Positions 35,895 through 46,511 of a stretch of DNA of 64,000 bases are shown piece after piece. This stretch comes from Hoeflea sp. IMCC20628 (GTDB taxonomy: Bacteria; Pseudomonadota; Alphaproteobacteria; Rhizobiales; Rhizobiaceae), in assembly GCF_001011155.1 (NCBI RefSeq), contig NZ_CP011479.1:3056501-3120500 (forward strand), written 5' to 3'. The notes under the pieces are model-generated. The model saw only the letters and a program-made list of their open reading frames with translations. It did not search any database and was not told where the DNA came from. The translations under genes were made by a program, and so were the position numbers. Positions within the stretch are counted from its first letter, which is position 1, and the number at the start of each line of letters is the position of its first letter.

Positions 35895-38293
35895 CAATCG
35901 AGAAACTGTGCATGGATGTCATTGGTCAACAGCCCAATTGCCTGAGCCAGTTCGACCAGTTTGGCCTGATCGAGGCTCTGTGGCGTCAGCACGGCGAGAT
36001 CGGACTGCACCCGCAACACGGACCGCGACAATTCGGACAATTGTCCGTTGAGATCAGCTCCGGGCAATAGGCTGACCTGATCGCGGATTTCATCGATATG
36101 AAACGCGATTGAGCGCGGATTGAGCGGGTCAAGCGCCAGCAGGTCGACAACAGTGTCGCGGCTGGCCGTCACCGGATAGCGTCTGCGATGGGTCATCACG
36201 CTGTCGCCGAATTCCACGCAGAGCTCAAAGCCGCCATGCGGGCTGCGCCATTCGCTAAATGTTGCCAGCAGATCAGCCATGGCGAGGGCGCGCTCCAGCG
36301 ACCGGCCGATGGTCAGAAAACGCCAGCCGCTGAACCGGTACATGTTGTCGTGCACCAGCCCGGAAAACCCGGTGATCTTGCGCAACAGCACACCCATTGC
36401 GGATGCTGCATCTTCGCCCGGTCTGACGGTGTGCCCCATCTTCTCAATAGTGGTCTCAAGGTCAGCCAGCGACGCCCAGGCATCGACCGAGAACCGGTCA
36501 CGCACCTGGTTGGCGGCATTGACGGCGAATGAAATGGTTTTGGCAATCTCCGCCGGCACACCTTCCGAGACATCAAGCGTATGTTCTTCAAGGTAGGCTT
36601 CAAGTGCCGTCATCAGCGGCGTGCCGCCCGACGGGGTTTCGTCCAGCCGGCTCATATAGGCCCGCGTCAGCCGCATCTGTCCTTCAGCGCGCTCCACGTA
36701 GCGGCCGAGCCAGAACAGGTTGTCGGCAGCACGGCTCGGCAGCAGCCCCGGCGAGGTGCGGACGAAGGATTCACCGGTCTGCACCAGCATGGAATCCTCC
36801 GGCACCGGGGTGTCCGACACGACCCAGACATCGGCGACAGTGCCGCCGCGGCTGATCGAGACCGCCGACGGATCCTGTCCGGTCGCCGACAGCCGGGCAA
36901 AGCCGCCGGGCATCAGCTGCCAGCCGTCACGGGTGCGCGCCATGAACACCCGAATCCGCATCGGCTTTGGTTTCAGGCCGCCGTCATCCCAGCACGGCGT
37001 GGTGGACAGCGACACGAGCTCTTGGCCGACCAGATTTCTGCCCTCAGTTGCCAGCCAAGTGTCGAGATCGGTTCCCATCGCCGTCATGTCGCCCCTCAGA
37101 ACAACGCCCGGCTCGGCTTCGAGCGGCAAGCGGTTCGAATTGGCCGGTCCGATCAACATGGTGCCGGCGTTGGCGCGCACATGCGCACGCTCATCCGTGG
37201 CTCCGCACCACCAGGTCGCAAGGTTGGGTACGGCCAGTTTCTTGCCATGCAGCACTTCCGACAGGCGCGGCAGGAAGGCAAGGAAAGCGCGACTTTCGAG
37301 AATGCCGGCGCCAAGCGCGTTGATCATGGTCACGCCTTCGGAGCGGACAGCGCCCAGTAGCCCGGGCGTGCCCAGACGCGAACTCGCCTCCAGCTCCAGC
37401 GGATCAGCCCATGCCGCATCAAGCCTGCGCCATAACACGCTGATCGGCTTGAGACCGGAGACCGTACGCACCATCAAGCGACCATCGTCAACGGTCAGGT
37501 CATCACCCTCGAGCAGCATCATGCCGAGATAACGGGCGATATAGGCATGCTCGAAATAGGTCTCGTTCATCGGACCCGGCGTCAGGATGCCGGCGCGGCT
37601 GCCCTCTTCATGGCGCAAGGCGTTGAGCCCGTCGCGGAAGGCGCGGAAGAACCCGGCCAGGCGTTCAACATTGCTGCTGTTGAGAAATCCGGAATAGGAT
37701 CGCGCCGAGGCCACGCGGTTTTCCAAGGCGTAGCCGGCGCCGGAGGGGGCCTGGGTCCGGTCGCCCAGAACCCACCAGCCACCATCGGGTCCGCGCCCGA
37801 TTTCAAAGGACACAAAATGCAGGAAATGGCCCGATGCCGGTTTTACCCCGACCAGAGGGCGCAGCCATTCCGGATTTGAGGCAATGACGTCTGCGGGAAG
37901 ATGGCCCTCGGCAACAAGCCGGTTTTCGCCATAGAGGTCGGCCACGACGGCCTCGAGCAGATCTGCCCGCTCTGCAAGCCCCTCAGCCAGCGCCTGCCAT
38001 TCGTCGGCCGGCTGGATCACCGGCACCGGGCTCCAGGGCCAATCCCGCTGGCTTTTGTCTTCGCCGTAATTGCGCACAAACACACCCGCATCGCGCAGAT
38101 ATTGCGCACCGCGGGCAAAGGCGCGCTCGCGCTCGTCGGGCCTCATTGCGTCCAGATGCGCAATCAGACCGACCCAGACTGGACGAATGCTGCCGTCAGC
38201 CGCCAGCAATTCGTCGGGCACGCCGGGCAAGGGCGTGTAATCCGACAAAATTGACGGCCGCCCCGGATTTTCGGCCGCTGCTCGTTCCGGCAC
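35894..38293 (-). CDS. Circularly permuted ATP-grasp fused to alpha-E domain (DUF404/DUF407-DUF403)
   Basis: This is a 799-residue fusion. The N-terminal half (about 10-480) is the circularly permuted ATP-grasp type, with VVADLYGENRLVAEGHLPADV, MNETYFEHAYIARYLGMMLLEG and NALGAGILESRAFLAFLP. The C-terminal half (about 500-799; PSRAADNLFWLGRYVERAEGQ) is the helical alpha-E domain. In many genomes these are two genes. The family is predicted to form amide or peptide bonds that the neighbouring transglutaminases cut or exchange. The start is a GTG at 38293, three bases after the stop of the upstream gene. Confidence 0.87.
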   Translation of the reverse strand: MPERAAAENPGRPSILSDYTPLPGVPDELLAADGSIRPVWVGLIAHLDAMRPDERERAFARGAQYLRDAGVFVRNYGEDKSQRDWPWSPVPVIQPADEWQALAEGLAERADLLEAVVADLYGENRLVAEGHLPADVIASNPEWLRPLVGVKPASGHFLHFVSFEIGRGPDGGWWVLGDRTQAPSGAGYALENRVASARSYSGFLNSSNVERLAGFFRAFRDGLNALRHEEGSRAGILTPGPMNETYFEHAYIARYLGMMLLEGDDLTVDDGRLMVRTVSGLKPISVLWRRLDAAWADPLELEASSRLGTPGLLGAVRSEGVTMINALGAGILESRAFLAFLPRLSEVLHGKKLAVPNLATWWCGATDERAHVRANAGTMLIGPANSNRLPLEAEPGVVLRGDMTAMGTDLDTWLATEGRNLVGQELVSLSTTPCWDDGGLKPKPMRIRVFMARTRDGWQLMPGGFARLSATGQDPSAVSISRGGTVADVWVVSDTPVPEDSMLVQTGESFVRTSPGLLPSRAADNLFWLGRYVERAEGQMRLTRAYMSRLDETPSGGTPLMTALEAYLEEHTLDVSEGVPAEIAKTISFAVNAANQVRDRFSVDAWASLADLETTIEKMGHTVRPGEDAASAMGVLLRKITGFSGLVHDNMYRFSGWRFLTIGRSLERALAMADLLATFSEWRSPHGGFELCVEFGDSVMTHRRRYPVTASRDTVVDLLALDPLNPRSIAFHIDEIRDQVSLLPGADLNGQLSELSRSVLRVQSDLAVLTPQSLDQAKLVELAQAIGLLTNDIHAQFLD

Positions 38294-38296
38294 GGC

Positions 38297-41200
38297 TCAA
38301 ATCCCCGGCTTGCGACGCAGATCGAGCGTGAACGGAAACTCCGGATGCGGCGTTTCGGGAGTCGGCATTGGTGCACCCGGCGTATGACCACGGTGCTCGA
38401 ACCGTGCCAATCGGCGCGCTTCGGCTTCGTTGCCGTTGACCGGGAAGGTGTCATAGCTGCGGCCGCCGGGATGGGCGACATGGTAGACGCATCCACCCAG
38501 GGCCTTGCCCGACCAGGTGTCGAAAATGTCGAAGGTCAGAGGCGCATTGACCGGCAGCACCGGATGCAGCGCCAGCGTCGGCTGCCAGGCCTTGTAGCGT
38601 ACACCGCCAACGGAGGAGCCGGTCTGGCCCATTTCCGTCAAAGGCACCGGGCGGCCATTGCAGGCCACAACATAGCGGGACGGATCGGCGGTTTCGAGCT
38701 TGACCTGCAAGCGCTCGACGGAGCTGTCGGTGTAGCGGACGGTGCCGCCGATGGCTCCGGTTTCGCCCAGCACATGCCACGGCTCCAGCGCCTGACGCAG
38801 TTCGAGCCGGACGCCCTCGTATGTCACCTCGCCGCAGAACGGGAAGCGGAATTCGGCCTGCGCCTCGTACCATTCGGAGCGTAGATCAAAGCCGTGATCG
38901 CGCAAATCGCGCAGCACATCGAGAAAATCCTGCCAGATGAAATGCGGCAGCATGAAGCGGTCAGTCAGCGTGGTACCCCAGCGGGTGAAGCGGCCCTTGG
39001 CCGGGCTCTGCCAGAACCGGGCCACTAGAGCGCGGATCATGACTTGCTGGGCCAGGCTCATGCGCGGTTCCGGCGGCATTTCAAAGCCGCGGAATTCGAC
39101 CAGCCCAAGCCGGCCGGTCGGGCCATCAGGCGAATAGAGCTTGTCGATGCAGATTTCCGCCCGGTGGGTGTTGCCGGTGACATCGGTCAACAGATTGCGC
39201 AGCAAGCGGTCAACCAGCCACGGCAGCGGCGGGGTGCCGGCATCGGGGTGCGGGATCTGCTCGAGCGCCGTCTCTAGCTCGTAGAGGCTGTCATGACGGG
39301 CTTCGTCGATGCGCGGCGCCTGGCTGGTCGGGCCGATGAACAGGCCGGAAAACAGATAGGACAGGCTTGGATGACGCTGCCAGTGCAGGATGAGACTGGC
39401 GAGCAGGTCAGGCCGGCGGAGAAACGGGCTGTCGAGCGGCGTGGCGCCACCGACGACCACGTGATTGCCGCCACCGGTGCCGGTGTGACGTCCGTCGATC
39501 ATGAACTTGTCGGCGCCAAGACGGGTCTGACGCGCCTCCTCATAGACACCTTCGGTGATCGCCTTGCATTCATCCCAGTCGCTGGCGGGGTGAACATTGA
39601 CTTCAACAACGCCGGGATCGGGTGCGACGCGGATGACATTGAGGCGCGGATCATGCGGCGGCCCGTAGCCCTCGATATGGACTTTCAGGCCAAGCCGGTC
39701 AGCGGCAACTTCAGCAGCGGAAACCAGCTCGAGATAGTCTTCTACCTTTTCCACCGGCGGCATGAAGATGCACAGTCGTCCGTCTCTGGGTTCGACCGAA
39801 ATGGCGGTGCGAACGGCGCCGTCCAGATCGCCGATTTTCTGTTCGACGCGGTTCTGGGTGGCCTCCGCAGCGGTGAACTGCGCAACCGGCTGTGCCGAAG
39901 CCTCGGCAGGGCGGGCATCGGACAACGCGTCGGCGAGTGCTGCTGCCGCAGCTACGGGATCTGGCAAATCGCCGCGTGGCTCGGTGGGGTCAGCCGGATT
40001 GACGAACGGATAGGACGATTCCGGCACATGCGGCAGTGATCCGAGCGGCAGGCGATAACCGACAGGGCTGTCGCCGGGCACCAGGAAAACATGGCCGCGC
40101 CGGGTTTTCCATTTCTCAGAGCGCCAGCCATGTCCGGCGGCTTTCGACTGCCAGCGCTGAACCGGCAGTACAAAGCCCGAAGGCGTCGCCAGTCCGCGTC
40201 CGAAGACAGTCGCAATCCGGTGACGCTCCTCGGCGTCTTCCAGCTTGGAGTTTTCAGGTGTCACATTGTCAGGAAGGTTGCCCTCCTTGAGGATCCATTC
40301 CGCCGGATCCTCATAGGCTGCGACGACATGATCGTCTTCAATCCCCAGATTGTCGGCAATGGCTGCGAGCAACTGCTTGGCGGTTTCGGGGCTCGCCTGA
40401 CCGGTATCCGTGCCCTCATCGGCGATGAGTTCGGGATTGTGCCAGATCGGCTTGCCGTCGCGGCGCCAATAGAGCGAAAAGGTCCAGCGCGGCAGGGTTT
40501 CGCCGGGATACCATTTGCCCTGGCCATAATGCAGGAAACCGCCGGGAGCGAAGCGTGTGCGCAACCGGCGGATCAGCTTGTCGGCGGCCTCGCGCTTTTG
40601 CGGACCGACGGCGGCGGTGTTCCACTCTTCGCTCTCGAAATCGTCGATCGACACGAAGGTCGGTTCGCCGCCCATGGTCAAGCGGACATCGCCCTCCTTC
40701 AGCTTGGCGTCGATATCGTGACCGAGTGTGTCGAGCGCTGCCCAGGATTCCTCGTTGAACGGCTTGGTGATGCGCGGATGTTCGGCCATCCGATCAACAC
40801 GCATGTCGAACGCGAAATCAACCTCTGCATAGCTTGCGAGGCCGGAAATCGGCGCGGCATTGCGGAAATGCGGCGTTGCGGCGAGCGGGATGTGGCTTTC
40901 GCCGGTCAGCAAGCCCGAGGTCGGGTCAAGACCGATCCAGCCGGCGCCGGGCAGATAGACCTCGGTCCAGGCATGCAGGTCGGTGAAATCGTGATCCGTG
41001 CCGGCAGGACCATCGATTGCCACCAGATCGGGCTTGAGCTGGATCAGGTAGCCCGAAACGAAGCGCGCGGCAAAACCCAGATGCCTGAGAATCTGCACCA
41101 GCGTCCAGCTTGAATCACGGCAAGAGCCCTTGCCTGTCGAGAAGGTTTCCTCCGGCGTCTGGACGCCGGGCTCCATGCGGATCACATAGCCGATTTCATT

Positions 41201-41659
41201 GGCCAGCCGGGCATTGAGACCGACTACAAAATCCACCGTGCCGGTTTTGCCGCGCGGGATCGTGTCCATGAAGGCTTTCAGCCGCGGGCCAGCCGGCTCG
41301 GGCGTCCGGTAGATCACCAGATCCGGCGCAATGTCCTCGGGATATTCGAATGGCCAATTTTCGGCGGATTCCTCGACGAAGAAATCGAACGGATTGTAGA
41401 CGGTCATGTCGGCCACCAGATCGACCTCGATCTTCAGCTCCATCACCGGATCTGGGAACACATAGCGCGCCATCCAGTTCCCATAGGGATCCTGCTGGTA
41501 ATTGACGAAATGCTGTTTGGGGCTGATCTTGAGGGAGTGGGAGACCACCCTCGTCCGGCTGTGCGGTGCAGGCCGCAGGCGGATGATCTGCGGGCCAAGT
41601 GTAACCGGGCGATCATATTTGTAATGGGTGAGGTGGTAGACGCTTGCCAGAATCGACAT
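38297..41659 (-). CDS. Large transglutaminase-DUF2126 protein
   Basis: The product is 1120 residues from ATG 41659. The N-terminus holds a transglutaminase module with Cys170 in [11 protein letters not shown], His219 in DLHAWTEVY and Asp235 in LDPTSG. The rest is DUF2126 (from about 310), with [35 protein letters not shown] and [20 protein letters not shown]; this last part resembles the glutamine-synthetase/ATP-grasp-like amidoligase folds proposed for the family. It is the first gene of the three-gene operon. A cytoplasmic peptide-tag or peptide-synthesis role has been proposed for the set; nothing in the neighbourhood names a substrate. Confidence 0.85.
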   Translation of the reverse strand: MSILASVYHLTHYKYDRPVTLGPQIIRLRPAPHSRTRVVSHSLKISPKQHFVNYQQDPYGNWMARYVFPDPVMELKIEVDLVADMTVYNPFDFFVEESAENWPFEYPEDIAPDLVIYRTPEPAGPRLKAFMDTIPRGKTGTVDFVVGLNARLANEIGYVIRMEPGVQTPEETFSTGKGSCRDSSWTLVQILRHLGFAARFVSGYLIQLKPDLVAIDGPAGTDHDFTDLHAWTEVYLPGAGWIGLDPTSGLLTGESHIPLAATPHFRNAAPISGLASYAEVDFAFDMRVDRMAEHPRITKPFNEESWAALDTLGHDIDAKLKEGDVRLTMGGEPTFVSIDDFESEEWNTAAVGPQKREAADKLIRRLRTRFAPGGFLHYGQGKWYPGETLPRWTFSLYWRRDGKPIWHNPELIADEGTDTGQASPETAKQLLAAIADNLGIEDDHVVAAYEDPAEWILKEGNLPDNVTPENSKLEDAEERHRIATVFGRGLATPSGFVLPVQRWQSKAAGHGWRSEKWKTRRGHVFLVPGDSPVGYRLPLGSLPHVPESSYPFVNPADPTEPRGDLPDPVAAAAALADALSDARPAEASAQPVAQFTAAEATQNRVEQKIGDLDGAVRTAISVEPRDGRLCIFMPPVEKVEDYLELVSAAEVAADRLGLKVHIEGYGPPHDPRLNVIRVAPDPGVVEVNVHPASDWDECKAITEGVYEEARQTRLGADKFMIDGRHTGTGGGNHVVVGGATPLDSPFLRRPDLLASLILHWQRHPSLSYLFSGLFIGPTSQAPRIDEARHDSLYELETALEQIPHPDAGTPPLPWLVDRLLRNLLTDVTGNTHRAEICIDKLYSPDGPTGRLGLVEFRGFEMPPEPRMSLAQQVMIRALVARFWQSPAKGRFTRWGTTLTDRFMLPHFIWQDFLDVLRDLRDHGFDLRSEWYEAQAEFRFPFCGEVTYEGVRLELRQALEPWHVLGETGAIGGTVRYTDSSVERLQVKLETADPSRYVVACNGRPVPLTEMGQTGSSVGGVRYKAWQPTLALHPVLPVNAPLTFDIFDTWSGKALGGCVYHVAHPGGRSYDTFPVNGNEAEARRLARFEHRGHTPGAPMPTPETPHPEFPFTLDLRRKPGI

Positions 41660-41826
41660 GGGGTGTATCCGTTGATCGGGCGGCCTTGCGGCACGGTCAA
41701 GCATGCCCTGCCCGCCAGATCATGTCCACTGTTCATGACGCAGCGCACACCAAAACGCGCCCTGAACTGGTATCCAGAGCCTTATGCGGTGAAGAAGAGG
41801 CTTAAGATTCGAGAAACTGCGCGGTG

Positions 41827-42291
41827 TCAGGCGGCGAGTGCACCCGCTTCATCGAGCACCGAATCGATATCCAGATGAGATATCATCTGACTTCCCTTGG
41901 AGATGATTGATGTTGTCATTCTCTGGACTTCGGTCGCGCCGATCTCGGGAACAGACTGGATCTCCTCTGCGGACACGGTGACCATATCAGAGACATTGTC
42001 GACCAGAAGGCCGACCAGTTGGCCGCGGACACTGGTAACGATAATGGCGGAGCGTTCGGTCGGCGCGATCGCCGCAAGTCCGAGCCGCAGCGCCATGTCG
42101 ACCACCGGTATAACGGCTCCGCGCAGATTGATCACACCCAGAACGTGGCGGGGCACGTGGGCCAGTGGTGTGGCAGGCGTCCAGCCACGGATTTCCCGAA
42201 CTGACATGATGTTCACGCTGAACAGCTGCTCGCCGAGAAAAAACGAGATGATTTTCAAATCTGCTGCCTTGCCGTCCTGGGTCTCGTTCAT
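41827..42291 (-). CDS. cheW: CheW-like chemotaxis coupling protein
   Basis: This 154-residue single-domain CheW has FFLGEQLFSVNIMSVREI, VPRHVLGVINLRGAVIPVVDM and LVGLLVDNVSDMV, the two beta-barrel halves that bind receptor and CheA. It lies alone, with no receptor or cheA gene nearby, so it may serve a chemotaxis cluster elsewhere. CheW proteins at isolated loci are common in Rhizobiales. Confidence 0.93.
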   Translation of the reverse strand: MNETQDGKAADLKIISFFLGEQLFSVNIMSVREIRGWTPATPLAHVPRHVLGVINLRGAVIPVVDMALRLGLAAIAPTERSAIIVTSVRGQLVGLLVDNVSDMVTVSAEEIQSVPEIGATEVQRMTTSIISKGSQMISHLDIDSVLDEAGALAA

Positions 42292-42574
42292 CGTGTCCTC
42301 GTCTCAAGTTTGCCTGATCAGGCCGAGCGATGCCGGGCCTTGCTCCGCCAATCCGGGTCAAAACATCCAAACAGGTGGCTCCAACGAGCCTTGCCGGAAC
42401 ATCCATCTCTTCCCGTCTCTGGATTCAATCATGGTTTGGTTAAGAATGGGGAAACATACACCGGCGAAGACCATCACGACTGGATTTGAAAATCGCACGG
42501 TTCAGCATCCACCGGTGCCGGGTCCGTCGGCTCGCTCGGAACGACGTCAAACAACTGGGCTTTAAGGATCAGAA
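42292..42574. other. Non-coding region upstream of cheW
   Basis: I see no supported gene in these 283 bases. They should hold the promoter for the leftward cheW gene. Short open frames present have no ribosome site and no recognisable motif. Confidence 0.5.
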
Positions 42575-42575
42575 T

Positions 42576-42609
42576 CAAAAACCGCCGGATCGCATACGCA
42601 ATCCGGCGG
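42576..42609 (-). terminator. Rho-independent terminator of the DEAD-box helicase gene
   Basis: On the minus strand a 12-base stem (CCGCCGGATTGC with one mismatch, loop GTAT) is followed directly by TTTTTGATT. It lies about 46 bases after the helicase stop and has all features of an intrinsic terminator. Confidence 0.85.
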
Positions 42610-42655
42610 CCCATTTCGGTTGAGACCCGTGACTGTCAAACGTGACAGGCAGTGT

Positions 42656-44806
42656 TCAGCTCTTTGGCTTGCGCTTTAGACCCTTCTCACCGCCCGAAGC
42701 GGGCTCAGCTGGAGCGCCCGGGCCTTTGCGATGCGGCTTGGCCGGTTTTGCGTCGGGTTTGAAATCCGGCTTGAAGCCAATCTTCTCGCGCTTGGGCTTC
42801 TTGTCCTTGGCAAAGGGCTTGTCGCCGTCGGTTCGCACCGCTGGCTTGCCCGGCTTTGCAGGCTTGACATAATCGGGTGCCGGTTTCTGATAGGCATCGG
42901 CAGCTCTTGGCTTGTCTGCGGCCGGCTTTGGCGCCGGAGCCACATCATCATAGGGCCATGCGCCGGCCTTGGCGCCGGATGGCACGTCAACCCGGCTTGA
43001 AGGCTTCTTGTCGGCATAGGCATCCTGACGCGGCGGACGGTCATCGCGCTTCTTGCCACCGGTAAAGGGGCGCTTCTTGGCATAGTCCGGCTTTGCCTTT
43101 TCGCCGGGCGCATAATCGCTGCGGGGACCCCGGTTGAAATCATCATCCTTCGACCGCGGCGGACGGGCCGGGCGGGCCGAGGCTTCGGGCACGCCATCCA
43201 TGCGCGTGATCGTCACATTCTTCTCGAGCGTGCGCGTCGGACCGACTGCGGCCTCGAATTTCGCAGCGGCTGCGCCCGAAATCTCAACATGGGTTTCAAG
43301 ATCGTGGATCTTGATGGAGCCGATGTCGGTCTTGGTGATGTTGCCGGCACGACAGATCATCGGCAGAATCCAGCGCGGCTCGGCCGATTGCTTGCGGCCC
43401 AGCGACAACGAGAACCAGACCGCATTGGTGATCGGCACATGCTCGCCGCGTGGCGCGCGCTCTGGATAGGTTCCACCAGGGGCCGAAACCGGTCCGCCGT
43501 CAATCAATTCCTCGGGCGAGGAGCGGCCGGCACGATGCAAGCGCATCAGCGCCGCAGCGACCTTCTCGGGCCCGTGCTTTTCCAGCAGGGCTGCGACCAT
43601 CGTGGCTTCGTCCTCAGCAACGTCAGCCTCGAAAGATGCGTCGCCCATCAGCCGTTCATCGTCGCGGGCAAGAATTTCGTCAGCCGACGGCGGGCGTGCC
43701 CAGGCGGCGGTGATGCGGGCGTCAGACAGCAAGCGTTCGGTACGGCGACGGGCGCTGTAAGGCACGATCAGCGCAGAGACGCCTTTGCGTCCGGCACGGC
43801 CGGTGCGGCCCGAACGGTGCAGCAAGCCTTCCGGGTTTTTCGGCAGATCGGCGTGGATCACCAGTTCGAGGTCCGGCAGATCGAGGCCACGGGCGGCAAC
43901 ATCGGTTGCCACACAGACCTTGGCCCGGCCATCGCGCAAAGCCTGCAAGGCGTGGGTACGCTCGTTCTGACTGAGTTCGCCCGACAGGGCCACAACCGAA
44001 AAGCCGCGATTGGAGAACCGCGCGGTCAAATGGTTGACCGTGGCGCGGGTGCTGCAAAACACGATCGCGTTCTTGGCATCATAATAGCGCAACACGTTGA
44101 TGACCGCGTTTTCGCGGTCATTGGGCGCAACCGTCAGCGCCCGGTATTCAATGTCGAGATGCTGCTTGGCGTCGCCGGCGGTGGTAACGCGAACCGCCTT
44201 GGTCTGGTAGCGCTTGGCCAGATTGGCGATTCCTGTCGGCACGGTGGCCGAAAACATCAGCGTGCGGCGCTGGTCGGGTGCTGCATCGAGAATGAACTGC
44301 AGATCATCGCGGAAGCCGAGATCGAGCATTTCGTCAGCTTCATCAAGCACGACGGCACGCATTGCCGACAAATCGAGCGAGCCGCGATCAATGTGATCGC
44401 GCAACCGGCCCGGCGTTCCCACAACAATGTGCACGCCGCGCTTCAAGGTCTGACGCTCGGTCGTCATGTTCATCCCGCCAACGCAGGTGGCAATGCGCGC
44501 GCCGGCGTCGGCATAGAGCCAGGTCAGCTCGCGCTCAACCTGCAAGGCAAGTTCACGTGTCGGCGCAATGCACAGCGCCATTGGCAGGTCGGCGCGCGGC
44601 AGCGTTGCCTCGTCGCCCATCAGTGTCGGTGCAAGCGATATGCCGAAGGCGACCGTCTTGCCCGATCCGGTCTGTGCCGACACCAAAAGGTCGGCGTCAC
44701 GCACATCGGATGCCAGCATGGCCTCCTGAACGGGAGTGAGGGTTTCATAGCCACGTTTTGCCAATGCGCCGGCAATTGCCGGATGAATTTCTGTCTTGGA
44801 CGTCAT
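42656..44806 (-). CDS. DEAD-box RNA helicase with DbpA-type RNA-binding domain and long basic tail
   Basis: This 716-residue helicase has Q motif TPVQEAML, Walker A AQTGSGKT near residue 44, GG and TPGRL motifs, DEAD in VVLDEADEML, SAT in LMFSATV, ATDVAARGLD and HRSGRTGRAGR. A DbpA-type RNA-binding domain follows (about 455-550; WILPMICRAGNITKTDIG). The last 150 residues are low-complexity, rich in Lys, Pro, Asp and Ala. Helicases of this CsdA/DbpA group act in ribosome assembly and cold adaptation. The gene is monocistronic with its own terminator. Confidence 0.93.
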   Translation of the reverse strand: MTSKTEIHPAIAGALAKRGYETLTPVQEAMLASDVRDADLLVSAQTGSGKTVAFGISLAPTLMGDEATLPRADLPMALCIAPTRELALQVERELTWLYADAGARIATCVGGMNMTTERQTLKRGVHIVVGTPGRLRDHIDRGSLDLSAMRAVVLDEADEMLDLGFRDDLQFILDAAPDQRRTLMFSATVPTGIANLAKRYQTKAVRVTTAGDAKQHLDIEYRALTVAPNDRENAVINVLRYYDAKNAIVFCSTRATVNHLTARFSNRGFSVVALSGELSQNERTHALQALRDGRAKVCVATDVAARGLDLPDLELVIHADLPKNPEGLLHRSGRTGRAGRKGVSALIVPYSARRRTERLLSDARITAAWARPPSADEILARDDERLMGDASFEADVAEDEATMVAALLEKHGPEKVAAALMRLHRAGRSSPEELIDGGPVSAPGGTYPERAPRGEHVPITNAVWFSLSLGRKQSAEPRWILPMICRAGNITKTDIGSIKIHDLETHVEISGAAAAKFEAAVGPTRTLEKNVTITRMDGVPEASARPARPPRSKDDDFNRGPRSDYAPGEKAKPDYAKKRPFTGGKKRDDRPPRQDAYADKKPSSRVDVPSGAKAGAWPYDDVAPAPKPAADKPRAADAYQKPAPDYVKPAKPGKPAVRTDGDKPFAKDKKPKREKIGFKPDFKPDAKPAKPHRKGPGAPAEPASGGEKGLKRKPKS

Positions 44807-44990
44807 TTGATACTTTCAACTGAAAAAATGGCCGGGCCGGCTGGATTGGGCGTGAGCAGCAAAACGCAGCTCCGGCGGATCGGTGCGGTATAGGGCATAG
44901 GCGCTGTGGTTCAAAGCGCCAAATTCAGCAAAATAGCAACCTCCCGGGCCTATTTCGAAGTAATTCGAGCCTGAGAGGGTTCATGCTGAT

Positions 44991-45015
44991 GGAACCATGA
45001 CTGCTATGCGGCGTT
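44991..45015 (+). promoter_or_regulatory. Candidate EcfG-type general stress promoter
   Basis: GGAAC at 44991-44995 and CGTT at 45012-45015 are separated by 16 bases, matching the GGAAC-N16/17-CGTT consensus of alphaproteobacterial EcfG sigma factors. Transcription would begin around 45020-45023, at or just before the ATG at 45024, so the mRNA would be essentially leaderless. The match is short and could be chance. Confidence 0.55.
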
Positions 45016-45023
45016 ATTGTGTC

Positions 45024-45326
45024 ATGAAAAAGATCACGCTCATCACCGCAGCCATTGCCGCACTGGCCGCTGCTACTGTTGCCGCCCAGACCGGTGACCA
45101 CACCACAGGTTCGAACGAGTCTGATATGGTTGTGGCGTCTCTCCAGGTTCAGGAAGCTCCCTTGCGGCGCACCACCCGCACAATTACCCAAAAGCAGTCC
45201 GGCACGGGTATTGATCAGATCCGCTATGTGATCGGACCACGGAAACCTGGCGAATCCTGTGAACAGGCGGCTTGGCCATACTATCCCGTTGATTGCCTGC
45301 AACGTGTGGAGCAGTCTGGCCTCTGA
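45024..45326 (+). CDS. Small secreted protein of unknown function
   Basis: The product is 100 residues from ATG 45024, beginning MKKITLITAAIAALAAATVA with cleavage expected after VAA or AAQ, so it is probably periplasmic. The mature part is polar, with the C-terminal motif RYVIGPRKPGESCEQAAWPYYPVDCLQR containing two cysteines likely to form a disulfide. I recall similar small Cys-x-n-DCL proteins in Rhizobiales but know no function. An in-frame ATG at 44997 lies between the two promoter elements described separately, so I reject it. There is no Shine-Dalgarno, consistent with a leaderless mRNA. Confidence 0.7.
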   Translation: MKKITLITAAIAALAAATVAAQTGDHTTGSNESDMVVASLQVQEAPLRRTTRTITQKQSGTGIDQIRYVIGPRKPGESCEQAAWPYYPVDCLQRVEQSGL

Positions 45327-45416
45327 TACCGGTTGATGTTTCCCGTCGGGTGCGGCGACAACCAAATATCGTCACGAAGATGTTGTCAGCCGCGACGAAT
45401 GCTGGTTGTTTGAGGC

Positions 45417-46325
45417 ATGGCCTTCACGCTTCGCCAATTGCAATATTTCGTCGCTGTCGCCGCCCAGGGCACTGTCTCCGGGGCGGCGCAAAATCTGTCG
45501 ATTTCTCAATCCGCCGTCACAGAGGCGATCAAGGAACTCGAGGGTGACCTGGGTGTGGAGCTGTTCGACCGGCATTCGCGCGGGTTGACCATTACGCACA
45601 AGGGACACCAGTTCCTTCGCCATGCGACCAAGATTTTGTCCGATGTCTCTGATGCACGTCGAACCTTCTCCGATGACAAGGAAAACCTGACAGGCACTCT
45701 TAATTTGGGCGTCACCTCACTGGTGGCAGGCTACGTGCTATCTGACCTACTGGCGCGCTACCGCCGCGCCTTTCCTGGCGTTACTGTTTCGGCGATCGAG
45801 GACAATGGCGATTATCTCGAACATCTGCTGATCGGCGGCGAATTGGATGTCGCCGTGATTGTCATTTCCAATTTACGCAACAGGATGGCGCTGCAGACCG
45901 AGATTCTGGAGGTTTCGCCCTACCGGCTGTGGCTGCCACTCGGTCATCGTCTGGCGTCGGCTGAAAGCATTACGGTCGCTGACGTGGCGGAAGAGCCTGT
46001 GATCATGTTGACCATTGACGAAATCGAGGAAAGCACGGGCAAATTGCTGAGCGCCATTGGCTCCCGCCCGAAGATTGCCTTCAGGACAAGATCTGTGGAA
46101 GCCGTGCGCAGTCTGGTCGCCACCGGTGCCGGTGTGGCGCTGTTACCGGATCTTGTCTATCGGCCATGGTCCCTGGAAGGCGACCGGATCGAAAGCCGTG
46201 ACGTATCGGGAAGCCTGCCTATGGTGCAGGTCGGCGTGGCCTGGCGGCGTGGCAGCCAGATGACACAGGCCGCGCGCGATTTCATCGACCTTTCTCAGGC
46301 GCAGAGAGCTATTCGTCAGCGCTGA
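45417..46325 (+). CDS. LysR-family transcriptional regulator
   Basis: This 302-residue regulator has an N-terminal LysR helix-turn-helix (FTLRQLQYFVAVAAQGTVSG, LSISQSAVTEAIKELEGDLG) and the LysR substrate-binding domain. The first residues resemble regulators such as CbbR/OxyR-like and nac-type members, which does not define a ligand. The genes on either side (small secreted protein, arsC) are on the same strand and not obviously its targets. Confidence 0.9.
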   Translation: MAFTLRQLQYFVAVAAQGTVSGAAQNLSISQSAVTEAIKELEGDLGVELFDRHSRGLTITHKGHQFLRHATKILSDVSDARRTFSDDKENLTGTLNLGVTSLVAGYVLSDLLARYRRAFPGVTVSAIEDNGDYLEHLLIGGELDVAVIVISNLRNRMALQTEILEVSPYRLWLPLGHRLASAESITVADVAEEPVIMLTIDEIEESTGKLLSAIGSRPKIAFRTRSVEAVRSLVATGAGVALLPDLVYRPWSLEGDRIESRDVSGSLPMVQVGVAWRRGSQMTQAARDFIDLSQAQRAIRQR

Positions 46326-46511
46326 TCGCATGATCCCCGCAGACATCACAAAACCGCTGACACAGACTAATGGGCGCGGAGTTCTCGTTTCGGGGATTGC
46401 ATAATACTATTTATCTAATATTCTTGATTTATTGATGAGATAACCATCGATGAAAACTTTTCCGGGCGAACAGTCGCCCACAAACTCGATGTCAAAACGA
46501 GCGAGCAAACC

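Noticed and set aside
46411-46443. TTATCT...AGATAA as an ArsR-type operator upstream of arsC
   Set aside because: The arms are only six bases and 21 bases apart, in AT-rich DNA, and no arsR gene is nearby.
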